64,000 nt of DNA from Caenorhabditis elegans. Its lineage: Eukaryota; Nematoda; Chromadorea; Rhabditida; Rhabditidae. Shown in pieces: positions 35,401 through 47,450 of this stretch; the stretch's first letter is position 1, and each line of letters begins with the position of its first letter. The notes beneath the pieces were generated by a model that had not been told where the DNA came from, searched no databases, and saw only the letters and a program-made list of their open reading frames with translations. The position numbers and the translations under genes are program-made. The DNA lies in contig NC_003279.8 in NCBI RefSeq assembly GCF_000002985.6, forward strand, positions 13,516,001 through 13,580,000, given 5' to 3'.

Positions 35401-38400
35401 AAAAAATCATATTTCGATTTTTTGTGATTTAGGCGAAAAATTTAAAAAGTTGAAAACATTTCAAAACTTATGTAAATCCATGTGGTTTTTCTTGAAATTT
35501 AAATTTTTCAAGATTTTTCTCGAAAAAAAAAATCGACTTTTTGTGAATTTTAGGGCGTTTTTAGGAGATTTTCTCAGAAAAATCAATATTTTTCTTTAAA
35601 TTCCTGTTCTCCAACTTTAAGATAATAATACTACTAACTAAAAAATTCAGACATCAAAAATGAAGCTAAAAAGTGATTTTTTTTTTCAAATTTTACAGGA
35701 ATTTTAAAAAAAGGCACATTTTTTCAATTTTGGTGTTCTGTTTTAGGCGAAAAATGTTCAGTTTCTGTTTTTTTTTCGCTTTTGCGTATCATATATTAAA
35801 TGACTACAAACTACAACGCACTAGTAATCTTAGTCTTCTTCAAATCATAATCAGCTCTCAACGATCGGACTTTTCCAATGAGCTCCTGTGCAAATTCGAA
35901 TGCAGCCTCCAGCTTCTCATTTTGATATTTTTCATATTTCTGTGTTAATGGATATTGTGCAACAATAATCGATGGTGACGTGTAATCCGAATCGTCGAGA
36001 CGTGGCATACGTTGCCATAATTCTTCTGAGATGAATGGCATTAATGGAGAAATAAGACGAAGTCCTGTATCAATACATTTGTGAAGGACGGAAATTGCCA
36101 CCTGGCGGAGAGTCGTGTTGTCTGCAAAAATTAGAAACAATTAATTTACATTCACTGCAACTTTTTCCTCACGAGGGACGAGGAAAAGTGGTTTCTAGGC
36201 CATGGCCGAGGGGCCGACAAGTTTCAGCGGCCATTTATCTTGCTTTGTTTTCCGCGTGTTTTCTTTTGTTTTTCACAGATTTTTCCCGTTTTTTCTTATT
36301 AAAACTGATAAATAAATATTTTTTGCAGATGCTAAAACAATTTCCAAGTAAAAAAATCATGTATTCAGTGGGCAAGCAGCGGTGAAAGTGGGCATTGTAA
36401 TATGATGGATTACGGGAATACAAAACCTAAACTTTTTCTGAAACATGATACATATGCTGCTTAAATGCTGAGACTACCTGATTTTCATAACGAGACCGCT
36501 GAAAAAGTTTTGAGGTTTCCAAAATTCAACTTTTTTGGTGAAAAAGTCGAGATTTTCGCACAAAAAGTTGAATTTTGGAAACCTCAAAACGTTTTCAGCG
36601 GTCTCATTATGAAAATCAGGTAATTTCAGCATCTAAGCATCATATGTATCATGTTTCAGAAAAAGTTTAGGTTTTGTATTCCCGTAATCCATCATATTGC
36701 ATTGACCACTTTCACCGCTGCTTGCCCACTGAATACATGATTTTTTTACTTGGAAATTAATTTAGTATCTGTAAAAAGTATTTATTTATCAGTTTTAATA
36801 AGAAAAAACGGGAAAAAGCTGTGAAAAACGAAAGAAAACAGGCGGAAAACAAAGCAAGATAAATGGCCGCTGAAACTTGTCGGCCCCTCGGCCATGGCCT
36901 AGAAACCACTTTTCCTCGTCCTTCGTGAGGAAAAAGTTGCAGTGCACTGTAGAAAATCGGATTTTTTTTTCGATTAAAGTACAAAATCTCTGGAAAAATC
37001 GAATTCTTTGTTTTTTTTTGTTAAACTCGGGTTTCCGGAAACTCGAAAAATGTTAACTTTATCAGAAATATCGGGAAAAGAGATTTTTTTTTTAGATTTT
37101 TACGTTTTTTCGTCAGCTTGAAAAATTTGGTTTTTGGTGGTTTTCCATTTGAATGGAAAAATAGTTTTTTTTTTCCGATTTTTCTCATGTTTTCTTATTT
37201 CTTATAAAAAATATACTAAATTTGGGGAAAATTTGAATTTTTTTTTTAATTTCGGTTCTCCGGAAAATCGAGAAATCATAATTTTTAGAAATATCTAAAA
37301 AAATTTCGATATTTTCGAAAAATATGTTGCCCCTTTTCCATTTTTTTTTAAATTAAATAATTCATTTTTCTGGAAAAAAATGTTAATTCTGAAAAAAGTT
37401 CCGATTTTTTAATTTGTATGGATTATTATATATTTGCTAATAAAATTGATGAAAATTGACAAAAAAAAATAGAAATCACATTTTTTTTTCGGTTTTTCAG
37501 AAATAGCTAAAAAAAAAAAGGGCACTTTTTTCTATTTTTAAAATAAAACAATTATTTTCGTATACTTTTTCAAGTAAAAAAACCAAAATTTGGGGGAAAA
37601 TCGACTATTTTCCGATTTATCAGAAATTACCAAAAAAAAAATAGAATTTTGGCCGTTTTTCCTCTGGTTAGAAGAAAATTATAGATTTAATTTTTTTCAA
37701 AATAAACAAAATTTGACTAAAAACTAAACGTTTTGTTAATTTTTTTTCGCATTTTTCGATTTTTTTTCTCGAAAAACACCCTCACATTTTGGCAATTTTT
37801 TATAAGAAATGTGTTTTCCTATCAACATAAATAAGATATCATGAAAGTATAATTTTTTAATATTCCGATTTTCAGCTTAATTTTTTTTCTACTAATTTCC
37901 ACGAATTTGTACCTCCATAAAGCACAGGCTTGATAGTTTCGACATAAACATCACAGAAGTCGTATAACCAGAAATTGTAGGTAACAGTGGTTGCCTGAGT
38001 GAAGTTATATGCCTTCAATGCCTCATTCGTCTCTTTGACAGCTTTTGCGAGTCTTGATAGAATCCATAGATCAGTAGGTGTAGCTGATTTCAGATTAATC
38101 TCGAACGTTGGTTTTTGTTCCGGTTTATCAGAAATTCGTGCCAACGCGAATCTCACAACTTGCCAGAGCTTATTACAGAATTTTCGATATCCATGAACTC
38201 TGAGAACATCTAAATTAATATCTCTTCCTTGTGATGTATAGGAAAGTAGTGCAAATCGAAGAGCATCTACACCACATTCAGGAATTCCATCTGGATAATC
38301 ACGTGCTTGTCCTTCTTTTGCAACTGCAATCTCTTTTTCGTCGAGATTTCCGCCGAGAAGTTGAGCTTGAAGATCGTTTAGAGAGATTCCACGAATCACA

Positions 38401-41400
38401 TCGAGTGGATCAATCACATTTCCGAGGGATTTTGACATTTTACGTCCATGGGCATCTCGGATCATTGCGTGTAGCAGGATCTCCTGGAAAAAAGACGGTT
38501 AATGATGTTTTATTTTTTTATCGGACCAAAATTTGTTGTTTTTCGGTGTAAAATCCAAAAAAATAAGCCTTTTCCGATTGAACATTTGGAGAATTTTTGC
38601 AATTTTTAAAGGTGGTGTAGTCGAATTTTTTTTATTCCCTTCTAAGACTCAAAATTATCTAAAAACACCGAATTTCATAATGAAACTTCTTGAAATCTTT
38701 TAAGAAAAAAGTTATGACGGCTCAAAAAATGGCCTAAAATTAGTTAAAATCGGAAATTTGACCGACTTGTCAAGCGGCTGGAAACTATTTTTTTTCGAAA
38801 TCACCGTCAAATTTTAAGTCTACAAATTGATTATCTTGCGTTTTAAACTTCATTTAGGTATTTAAAAATCGATGGACGGCGAGCTTTTTAATTTTTTTGA
38901 GTCAAAACTCGCCGTCCATCGACTTTTAAATACCTAAATGAAGTTTAAAACGCAAAATAATCAACTTGTAGATGTAAAATTTGACGGTGATTTCGAAAAA
39001 AATAGTTTCCAGCCGCTTGACAAGTCGGTCAAATTTCCGATTTTAACTAATTTTAGGCCATTTTTTGAGCCGTCATAACTTTTTTTTGAGAAGTTTTCAA
39101 AAAGTTTCATTAAGAAATTCGGTGTTTTCAGACAATATTGAGTCTAATAAAGCAATAAAAAAAATTCGACTACACCACCACCTTCAAGGCAATTCCATTT
39201 TTCCGAAGTCGAAAGTAGAAAAACGTTTCAGTTTTTTCCAATTTTTTCCAAAAACTGAAACAAAAAAATTTTCCGTTCATTTCTTAATTTTTTTCTTGAA
39301 AAAATTCAAGTGAATCTGAATATTTCTTATTTTTTCTGAGGAGAAACACCAGAAAATCGAAAATCGAAATTTTTAATTTTTTTTTTTGAAAAAAAAGGGA
39401 ATTTTTAAATTTTTCCATACATTTTGATTTTTTTTTTAAAGAAAAAATTGAAAAATTATGTTTTCCTCGCATTTTTTTGCTTTTTCGGAACAGTTTTCCA
39501 TAATTTCTCTGTTTTTGAAAAATATCAAATTTTCTGATCGAAATATTAAAAAATTCGCCGTTTTTTTCGGTTTTTTTAATTTTTTAAAAAATTGAAAATC
39601 GAATTTTTTCGATTTTTTTTTGTGGAAAAATCGAAATTTATCAGTTTTTCTTGAAAAAAAAATCAAATTTTTTGCGGAAAATTTCAAAAAATGCCCAGAA
39701 TTTTAGATTTTCAGTCATTTTTCCGCTTGCTCACTTTAAACGGAAGTTTTCCAGTCAACTCCTGAGCCATAAAAACCATTCTTGCAACCCAAAAGAAGAG
39801 AATATCATGTCCAGTCTCCAACACAGCACCAGGGAAGAATAAATCCATATCCTTTGTGGCATCAGGCCATCCAAAAACTGCAAACGGCCACATTCCAGAC
39901 GAAAACCACGTGTCAAGCACATCCTCATCCCATTTCAGCAGGATCTCCGCTTCAGGAACTTGGAATTTCTGTGCCGCCTTGGCAAGTGCCTCCTGTTCAG
40001 TTCGTGCCGAGACCCAATAATTCTCCTCTGGCAGAGGTTGTTCTCTTCCGTCGGCAAATGAGATATAGTATGCAGGGATCCGGTGTCCCCACCATAGCTG
40101 CCTAGAGATACACCAATCTCTGCTCGACTCCAACCACCGATTCCACGTGGCTTTATGGAATTCCGGAATGATTTGTAGATCACCGTTGGCGACAGCGGCG
40201 ACGGCTTTCTCTGCCATATGAGCACACTTGACATACCATTGAGGCTTGAGAATAGGCTCAATGACATCTTTGGATCTAGAACACGTCGGCACAACCATCG
40301 GATTATCCTCTTTTCCACGGTAGAGACCCTTCTCCTTGAGAGCCTCAATAACGGCGGTCCTGGCGTCGAATCTCTTCATTCCGGAGAATTCCCCGCATCC
40401 CTGAGAGATCAGACCATCATCTGTGATACAATTGTGGAATGGAAGGTTTTGACGAATTCCGACTTCATAATCATTATGATCGTGTGCTGGAGTGATCTTT
40501 ACCGCTCCGGTTCCGAATTCCATCTCGACGAATGAGTCGGCAAAGATCGGGAGGTTTCGGGTGGGGATGAATGGATGAATACACTGTTTTCCGACGAGAT
40601 GCTTGTATCTCTGATCGTCTGGATGAACAGCAACTCCTGAATCTCCGAGCATTGTTTCGATACGTGTTGTGGAGACGACAATCTCCTCGTCGGATCCTTG
40701 AATCTTGTAGGCGAACGAGTTGAGCACGCCGAATTCGATTTTTTTATCGTATCCGGGCACGGCGATCAGTGTGCTTCCGGTTAGCTCTTTCTTGTCCACT
40801 TCGATGTCTGGAAAACACGATTTTTTTTAAATTTTGTTTTCCGAGAAAAAATAAAGGGTTCTAGCACTAATTAGACGCTGTAAATCAAAAATTATTGTCG
40901 AAACCAGCGAAAATTCAAATAATTATTTCGAAAAAACATCCAATTTACAACAACTTTAAACGAAAAATTGGTAAAAAAATTTTTTGGTTTAGTCGCATAG
41001 CCGCAAGCAAGTTCAAAATATTTTGGTTGAGGCTAGGAAATTTTGTAGTTTGTATTGTTTTAGCCTCAACCAATCTCAATTTAGAAAATATATTTTGGTT
41101 GAGGCTCCAGAGAAATTCGTAGTTTGCAGTGTTTTAGCCTCTTCCAAGTTAGAAATTCCTAAATTTTGGTTGAGGCTCACGGAAAATTGTACTTTGTAGT
41201 CGCTTAGCCTCAACCAAGGTCAATTTACAAAAATATTTTCGTTGAGGCTCAGAAATTTTTGTAGTTTGTAGTGTTTTAGCCTCTACCAAGTTAGAAATTA
41301 AACCTAAATTTCGGTTGAGGCTCACGAAAAATGTGTAGTTTGTAGCCTATGCAATCAAGTTCAATTTACAAATTTATTCTGGTTGAGGCTAGAAAATTTT

Positions 41401-43344
41401 TGTAGTTCGTAGCCTAAGCCTCAACCAATTTCAAAATCATTCTTGGTGAGGCTGACGGAAAATTGTAGTTTGTAGTCGCATAGCCTCAACCAAACTCAAT
41501 TTACCAAGATATGTTGGTTGAGGCTCATAAAAAATTGTAGTTTGTAGTCGCATAGCCTCAAGCAAGTTCAAAATATTTTGGTTGAGGCTAGGTAAAAAAA
41601 TTTTGTAGTTTGTAGTCTACGCCTCAATTAAGTTCGAAATGAAAATTTGGGGAAGCTCACGAAAATTGTAGTTTGTTGTGTTTTAGCCTCTACAAATCCC
41701 AATACGAAAAGGATTTTTGGGGTGAGGCTATGTAATTTTAGTAGTTTGTAGCCTAAGCCTCAACCAAATTCAAAATCAATTTTTTGGTGAGGCTCACGAA
41801 AAATGTGTAGTTTCTAGTCAAAATTCAAAATTTCTCTGATTTTTCGTCAGTTTTTTGCCAATTTTTCACAAAAAAAAACACGAAATATTCACCAGAAATC
41901 GCAGATCTCAGCGCGCAACTCCAATTGACAAGTCTATTAGATCTGTAAATAGTTCCAGACTCGTGCATTCGAATAAAAGCCTCCGTTACAGCCCGGCACA
42001 TTTTCGGATCCATCGTAAAAACGGCACGATCCCAGTCGACAGAGGCGCCGAGTTTTCGGAATTGATCATAAATCACATCCCCTTTCTCATTCTTCCAGTG
42101 CCAAACTTCTTGATTGAATCGATCCCGTCCCAAATCGTGACGTGTCAATCCACGTTCTCGTTTCAGACGTTTCTCGACGACGACTTGCGTTGCGATTCCA
42201 GCATGATCACATCCCGGATTAAAAAGTGTCCGTTTTCCGTGCATTCTGTTGAATCTGGTGATAGTATCCTCGACGGTAGTGGCCAGCGCGTGTCCAACGT
42301 GTAGATTTCCTGTCACATTTGGTGGTGGAATGCAAACTGTGAACGAGTCGGCGGGATTCGAGCCTGGATTCAGCTTGTCAATGTACTCGGGCTTGAAGAA
42401 TCCCTCCTTTTCCCACCAAGAGTACCAGCCGGATTCGACGTATCCTGGGAAGTAGGCCGCGGGGATTTCTCCGTCGATTTCTGGAAATTTTATTAATTTT
42501 TAAGAGAAAATTTTTTTTCCTTTAAGGAGGACTAACGGTTCGGACGATTTTGAACATATAGACCCAAAATGAGCTCAAATGAACGAATTTCGTAACGAAA
42601 CTGCTCAAAAATTTTTATGGCGGTTCAAAATCTTGAAAAAATTACACTGTTTTTAGCTAAAATCACGAATTTTTCCCATTTTTCCGTGTCACATCCATCC
42701 GAAGTTAGCTTTTTTGGAATTATCGTCCTTTATTACATATATTGGTAGTTTATTTCATTTAATTTCGTTGATTAAGATACATTTATCGGCGATAGGTAAC
42801 CAAAAATCATCGAAATTGGTTACCTATTGGCTTTAAATGTACTTTAATCGACGGAATTAAATGAGATAAAATACCAATATATGTAATAAAGGACGATAAT
42901 TCCAAAAAAAGCAAACTTCAGATGGATGTGACACGAAAAAAAGAGAAAAATTCGTGATTTTAGCTAAAATCAGTGCAATTTTATCAAAATTTTGAACCGC
43001 CATAAAAAATTTTTAAAATTTTTTTGAGCAGTTTCATTACGAAATTCGTTCATTTGAGCTCATTTTGAGTCTATACGCTCAAAATCGTCCGAACCGTTAG
43101 TCCTCCTTTAAAAAGACGACATACTCTTCCTCTGACCAGTTGGAGTCTGATCTACAGGCTCCGCCGCTTCCACAGTTTGCTCCTTTTTGGCCTTGGCCTC
43201 CTTCACCGGCTTATCACTTGCGGCAGCCTTCTTCTCGGCAAGCTTTTTCTGCTTTTCCTCGAATTTCGCGAGTTTCGCCGCCTTCTCCGCCTCTTTTTTC
43301 AGCTCTTTTTCCGTCTTCGGACGGTTTCCTGCGGGGTCCGACAT
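32472..43344 (-). CDS. glp-4: cytosolic valyl-tRNA synthetase
   Basis: Charges tRNA-Val with valine. Exons 43125-43344, 41893-42480, 39735-40807, 37913-38483, 35822-36121, 33741-34072 and 32472-32540 join in phase to 1050 residues. Class I signatures are both present: [13 protein letters not shown] (HIGH box at 134-137) and R-K-M-S-K-S (642-646). The editing (CP1) domain lies in exon 3, the anticodon-binding part in exons 4-5 and a C-terminal coiled coil in exons 6-7. The first 73 residues are Lys/Glu/Ala-rich, as in eukaryotic cytosolic enzymes, with no mitochondrial presequence. glp-4 (Y87G2A.5, vrs-2) is the gene of the germline-proliferation mutant bn2 (literature, from memory). An acceptor 19 bases before the ATG suggests trans-splicing. 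Introns carry three long palindromes and a cassette array. Confidence 0.95.
34383..34462 (-). repeat. duplicate of the glp-4 exon-6 start inside intron 5
   Basis: About 80 bases nearly match 34037-34119, covering the first 36 or so bases of glp-4 exon 6, its TTTTTCAG acceptor and the sequence beyond. The copy retains a usable acceptor and an open frame for the duplicated part ([11 protein letters not shown]), then runs into AT-rich sequence with no evident donor. Probably a decoy or dead exon. Confidence 0.85.
34930..35620. repeat. diverged tandem units in glp-4 intron 5
   Basis: The words TGGATGTTTTTTGGAGATTT and TGCGAAATT recur near 34240, 34950, 35130 and 35560 with GTGGTTTCTC near 35055 and 35230. 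Old tandem duplications, non-coding. Confidence 0.7.
36153..36945. repeat. 793-bp palindrome in glp-4 intron 4
   Basis: CACTGCAACTTTTTCCTCAC at the left is inverted at 36926-36945. The arms include GGCCATGGCCGAGGGGCCGA and the mirrored copy at 36885. Matching continues to a centre near 36550. Confidence 0.9.
38605..39187. repeat. 580-bp palindrome in glp-4 intron 3
   Basis: AAAGGTGGTGTAGTCGAATT at the left is mirrored at 39160-39187; arms of about 285 bp meet near 38899, with CGATGGACGGCGAGC and GCTCGCCGTCCATCG flanking the centre in opposite sense. Confidence 0.92.
41020..41830. repeat. cassette array in glp-4 intron 2
   Basis: About twelve units in 800 bp: TTTTGGTTGAGGCTNN, then AATTTTGTAGTTTGTAGT, then TTTTAGCCTCAACCAA, repeated with 60-80 bp spacing. 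All are in the same orientation relative to the plus strand. One of the densest blocks in the window. Confidence 0.93.
42521..43112. repeat. 590-bp foldback filling glp-4 intron 1
   Basis: TTTAAGGAGGACTAACGGTT at the left is inverted at 43093-43112. Arms of about 280 bp surround a centre near 42815. Intron 1 (42481-43124) is 644 nt; removing the element leaves about 52 nt, the typical minimal Caenorhabditis intron, so it inserted into an existing short intron. Confidence 0.9.
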
Positions 43345-44527
43345 TGTCGCTTTTGAATTACCTGGAAATATGTTGATAGTTGTGGAAAAAAGGCTGAAAG
43401 AGGAGAAAATGAATATTTTCCAGGTTTTCAGCCTTTTTCGCAGCATAAAACTCTGAAAAATATCACAAAAAACTCGTTTTACCATTAAAATCTAGTCTTT
43501 TGTAGAAAGACAGAAAAATCTAGCACTCTCTAGACTTCCTCAGCCTATTTCGCAACTAAAACTTCAAAAACCAGCAAAAAATTTCCTAAAAATAGTTGAA
43601 ACTCGGAGAGTGACCTAAAATCCCTACTTTTTAGTGTAAATAACTACATTTTCAGTTAAAAAGTTACGAATTTACATGTTTTCGACGTTTTTTACAACTT
43701 AAAACTACAAAACCTCAAGGAAAAAACGTATAAATCTCAAAAAATTAATTTTAAAAAATGAAATAAAAAATTATTTTCTGAGAGTCCGCAATATGGCGTC
43801 ACGGTGTACCAGACACACATCACGACAAATTGCAGACTCAGTGGAAAAACGACTTTTTCATACTGTAGAGAGCTGTATTTCAGAAAATTATCAGGAAAAA
43901 AATGATTTTGAATCAAAAAATAATATTTTTAATGTTAAAAAAAAACAAAATTAGTTGCTGAAAATTCTTGGAAAAGCTGCCATATTTAAATAAATTGCGA
44001 TATTGCGAAATGTTTGTTCATTCATGAAGACTGCAGTCATATTGCGTCAGATTGGCATGAAGCGTACGCTGTGAATGTCAACATTGTTTGATTTTTTAGT
44101 TATTTGGAAAGCGGAGTAAAAAAATGTATTTAAAGTCGGAAATTAGTTGAGGCTCAGCAATTTTGTAGTTTGTAGTCGCTTAGCCTCAACCAATTACAAA
44201 TATATTTTGGTTGAGGCTCACGGAAAATGTGTAGTTTGTAGTCTTGACCTCAACCAATTTAAAATTAATTTTTTGGTGAGGTTCATAAAAATGTGTAGTT
44301 TGTAGTGTTTTAGCCTCTACCAAGTTAGAAATTAGCCTAAATTTTGGTTGAGGCTCACGAAAAATGTGTAGTTTGTAGTCAAATTTTGACTAATTTTTCA
44401 AAGTTTTTACTTTTAAAAAACAGTTTCAAACAAATAAAATAAAATATGCGATTAACATCGTGGGGAATTACCAGTAATCCGGTCTAGTCCCGAGAATGAA
44501 AAAAAAAGTGTAAAATATAATAATAAA
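43345..44527. other. divergent promoter region of glp-4 and the sulfotransferase gene
   Basis: 43345-44100 is AT-rich with a dispersed word GCAATATGGCGTCACGGTGT at 43787. 44135-44390 holds four pairing-centre cassettes (12-mers near 44145, 44208, 44270 and 44343 with cores). No gene is seen. Confidence 0.7.
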
Positions 44528-45078
44528 ATGCTGCCAACGAGACGATTACTCCTGCGAATCATTTCCTTTTTCACATTTTTCGCCATTTTCTGCCTATTTT
44601 ACACACAAAATCCCGTAAAAACCCTGATAAATGCCACGTCATCGACGATAAAGCCGCCGAAAACACCGAAATTCTACAAAATTCTGAATTGGGAGAAGCG
44701 AGAATCCGAAAAACGACTGAACAATATTGAAGCATTGATTCGCGCGAATTCAAATGTAAGCCTGAAAACTCGGCCACTCATGAAAATCAGCTGGCCGAGT
44801 TTTCGCAATTTCTAGGCCCAAATAATTTCAGAAGCTTCCAAATCGAACATCTAATCTGTCGGCAGTTCAGTTATGCTCCAAATTACGTTCTCCATGCCTA
44901 CCAGCATTGAAGGATTTCGAAGGAGAAATTCGGGTAAATGCCACGTGGCAGGGAGAATTTTAGGCTTAAATTCGAAAAATTGAGGTAAAAATACCAAGAA
45001 AATCATGAGAATTCATGGAAAAGTCGTTTTTTTTTCAATGGGAGGTTAAGAAGTAACACCTAAGTTATATCGATCTAG

Positions 45079-45126
<48 letters not shown>

Positions 45127-47450
45127 CTACAACAAGAACGTTTTTTTTTCAAATTTTCAGAAAAAATGTGTACTTTTCCAATTTCTGCCCCCCAAAATTT
45201 TTTTTCACCCTCAATACTTGAATTTAAATTCACACGTGAATGTTTATGCTATTTCAATTTTTAGGCTTTCATTAGAAAACAACAAGCCTGAAATTACGAA
45301 AAAGTTGAAATTATCAAAAACATTTTGGGGGCAGAAATCGGAAAAGTACCAGAACAATTGTTTAACTTAAAATCTAGTTCTAATTCCAAAACCACGTTCG
45401 CCTTATTTTAGACATCACCACGTTACAACCTATCCACGTGTGTTGTACAAAAGAGCATGAGTACGGTAATGACGTCAATGTTCTGCTATTTACGGGACGA
45501 GAAGAAGTTTGTTGGAAATCACCGTGAATTGCTGAAGGACTGGAAAATCGTGCGATTTTGCATGTTTAAGAACGAATTTCGCAATTTGGGTGGTGTTTTT
45601 AAAAAGTTTAAGGTGAGTGTTCAAATGATAGTTCAAAAATTTTAATTTTCTACATAATCTATAAGCATTTTGGAAACTCGGAATAAGAAAAAAAAAATAA
45701 AATTTCCGGCAAATCGGCAAATTGGCAAATTGTCGATTTTTAATTTTTACACCCCTGCCACAAACTACACTTCAGATCCCACCGGCGCCAAACAATTGGA
45801 CGCATATAATGATGGTTCGACATCCATTCGAACGTTTTGTGTCAGGATTTGTGGACAAATGTTATAGGTACATACAGTACCCCTACCATTTCACCTATAG
45901 TACCTATAGTTTTCAGAAAGCCAGTGATCCAAAAGTACTGTAACGGATGCGGCAGAAATTTGACGTGTTTCATGGAAACTGAACTAAAACGTATGGGCCA
46001 ACAAGTGGAAAGTGGGAAATTTCAGAGAACTTATGAAGATCGACACTTTTTCCCGCAAAGTTGGTGAGTAGTTACAGTACCCGGTGTGTACGGCAAACAG
46101 TCCTGTACAGTACGCAAATGATAAATATAGAATTTGATAACGAACGTTCGGGAGAAGAAGAAACTAAAGTTTAGTGACATTTGGGTAGAGATTAATTAAA
46201 GATAACTCAAATGTACTCATTTTGATAAAATATATTGATAACACCGAGAGATCAAAAGTGCAAAACTGCGTCTGACAAGGAAAGGTTTTTAGCTTACCAC
46301 GGGCTTCTAATTTCCCCCCATTTTGCAAATGGAAGAGGTGGCCGTGAAAAAAGCGAACCTCGACCCGGGGTCGCGAGCGCGCAACAAACGGGAAAACTCA
46401 ACGAAATTTCGCATTTTCGTTGCTTTTATCGGTTTCAAAACACGTTTTCGTTTGATTTTGTATTTCATTTATGCATTATAATAAATAAAAGCAACGAAAA
46501 TGCGAATTTTCGTTGAATTTTCCCGTTTGTCGCGCGCTCGCGACCCCCGGTCGAGGTTCGCTTTTTTCACGGCCACCTCTTCCATTTGCAAAATGGGGGG
46601 AAATTAGAAACCCGTGGTTTACCGTCAGACTTTAAAACGAGACATGTGTCATTTGAAAGTGTTCCATAAGGATATGTTACTGCAAAATTTTAAGCGGCAA
46701 AGCTCCACTCTCAACCCCTCAAGCATCGATCTGAAACTGAGGCCTGTAGAAATGCTCCAAAATTTTTTTTCGCAAACTTTCAATGTTTTTCAGAACGTTC
46801 AAAAGTAGGAAAACAATCTGGGAGATTTTTGAAAATTTTTAATTTTTTTGAAAAAAATCTGAAAATTTCCTCACCCCACTAGGTCCAAGAATTTTCAGAT
46901 TTATTGTTTTCCTACTTTTGAACGTTCTGAAAAACATTGAAAGTTTGCAAAAAAAAATTTTGGAGCAATTCTACAGGCCTCAGTTTCAGATCGACGCTTG
47001 AGGGGATAAGAGTAGAGCTTTGCCGCTTAAAATTTTGCAGTGACATATCCTTATGGAACTCTTTCAAATGACACATGTCTCGTTTTGAAGTCTGACGGTA
47101 AACTAAAAACCTCTCCTTGTGAGCCTCACCCAAATGTTTTTTTTTTCAGGCGGTGCAATCTCCATCAATACTTTTCAAACTTCACATTTATTCTCTATTC
47201 ATCATCTCATAATTTCTCAATTACATCTCAACTATTCCCAATTTTCCGCCAACATTCTGTACCTCAAAGCTCGCTAGACTTCATTGAAACTTCACTTTCT
47301 GCCGGCCGAACCGCACATTCGACTGTCGACTCAAAAGCCACGTCATTCATTGAAAAACGACTGAATTCTAGTCCGTATCTCATGGAATTACTTGTTAAGA
47401 TGTTTTATCACGATTTTGTTTTATTTAATTTCACACTTCCTGTCATATAA
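44528..47450 (+). CDS. Golgi-type carbohydrate sulfotransferase family protein
   Basis: Probably transfers sulfate from PAPS to a glycan in the Golgi lumen. Exons 44528-44755, 44832-44933, 45412-45612, 45776-45867, 45917-46063 and 47150-47450 are all in phase and give 356 residues. Residues about 7-26 form a signal anchor (L-L-L-R-I-I-S-F-F-T-F-F), giving type II topology. The PAPS 5'-phosphosulfate loop is represented by V-Q-K-S-M-S-T in exon 3, and the 3'-phosphate site by V-R-H-P-F-E-R-F-V-S-G in exon 4. The six or more Cys residues after it suit a lumenal fold. It belongs to the nematode-expanded sulfotransferase-2 group related to chondroitin sulfotransferases; the acceptor sugar cannot be read from sequence. 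AATAAA lies at 47640. Intron 5 holds nested foldbacks. I think this is Y87G2A.16. Confidence 0.85.
45082..45123. repeat. AT dinucleotide microsatellite
   Basis: About 20 uninterrupted AT units in intron 2 of the sulfotransferase gene. Inverted flanking words (ACTTTTCCAATTTCTGCCCC and the mirrored copy at 45330-45350) make a loose palindrome that extends to 45380. Confidence 0.85.
46275..47121. mobile_element. foldback element split by a second foldback element
   Basis: The outer element starts ACAAGGAAAGGTTTTTAGCT and ends with the inverse (about 47100-47121). Its arms (46618-46860 and 46865-47100) are mirror copies containing CCGTCAGACTTTAAAACGAG. The left arm is interrupted by the inner element at 46297-46618. 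The right end lies about 30 bases before the acceptor of sulfotransferase exon 6. Confidence 0.85.
46297..46618. mobile_element. inner palindromic element
   Basis: Ends CCACGGG and CCCGTGG; arms contain GGCCGTGAAAAAAGCGAACC and its inverse, plus a GC-rich part with CGACCCGGGGTCGCGAGCGC. It is flanked by TT or TTA on both sides, consistent with a 2-3 base target duplication. Confidence 0.85.

Noticed and set aside
46614..47133. Paired 64- and 73-residue frames
   Set aside because: Both arms of one foldback element give the same peptide; no coding evidence.
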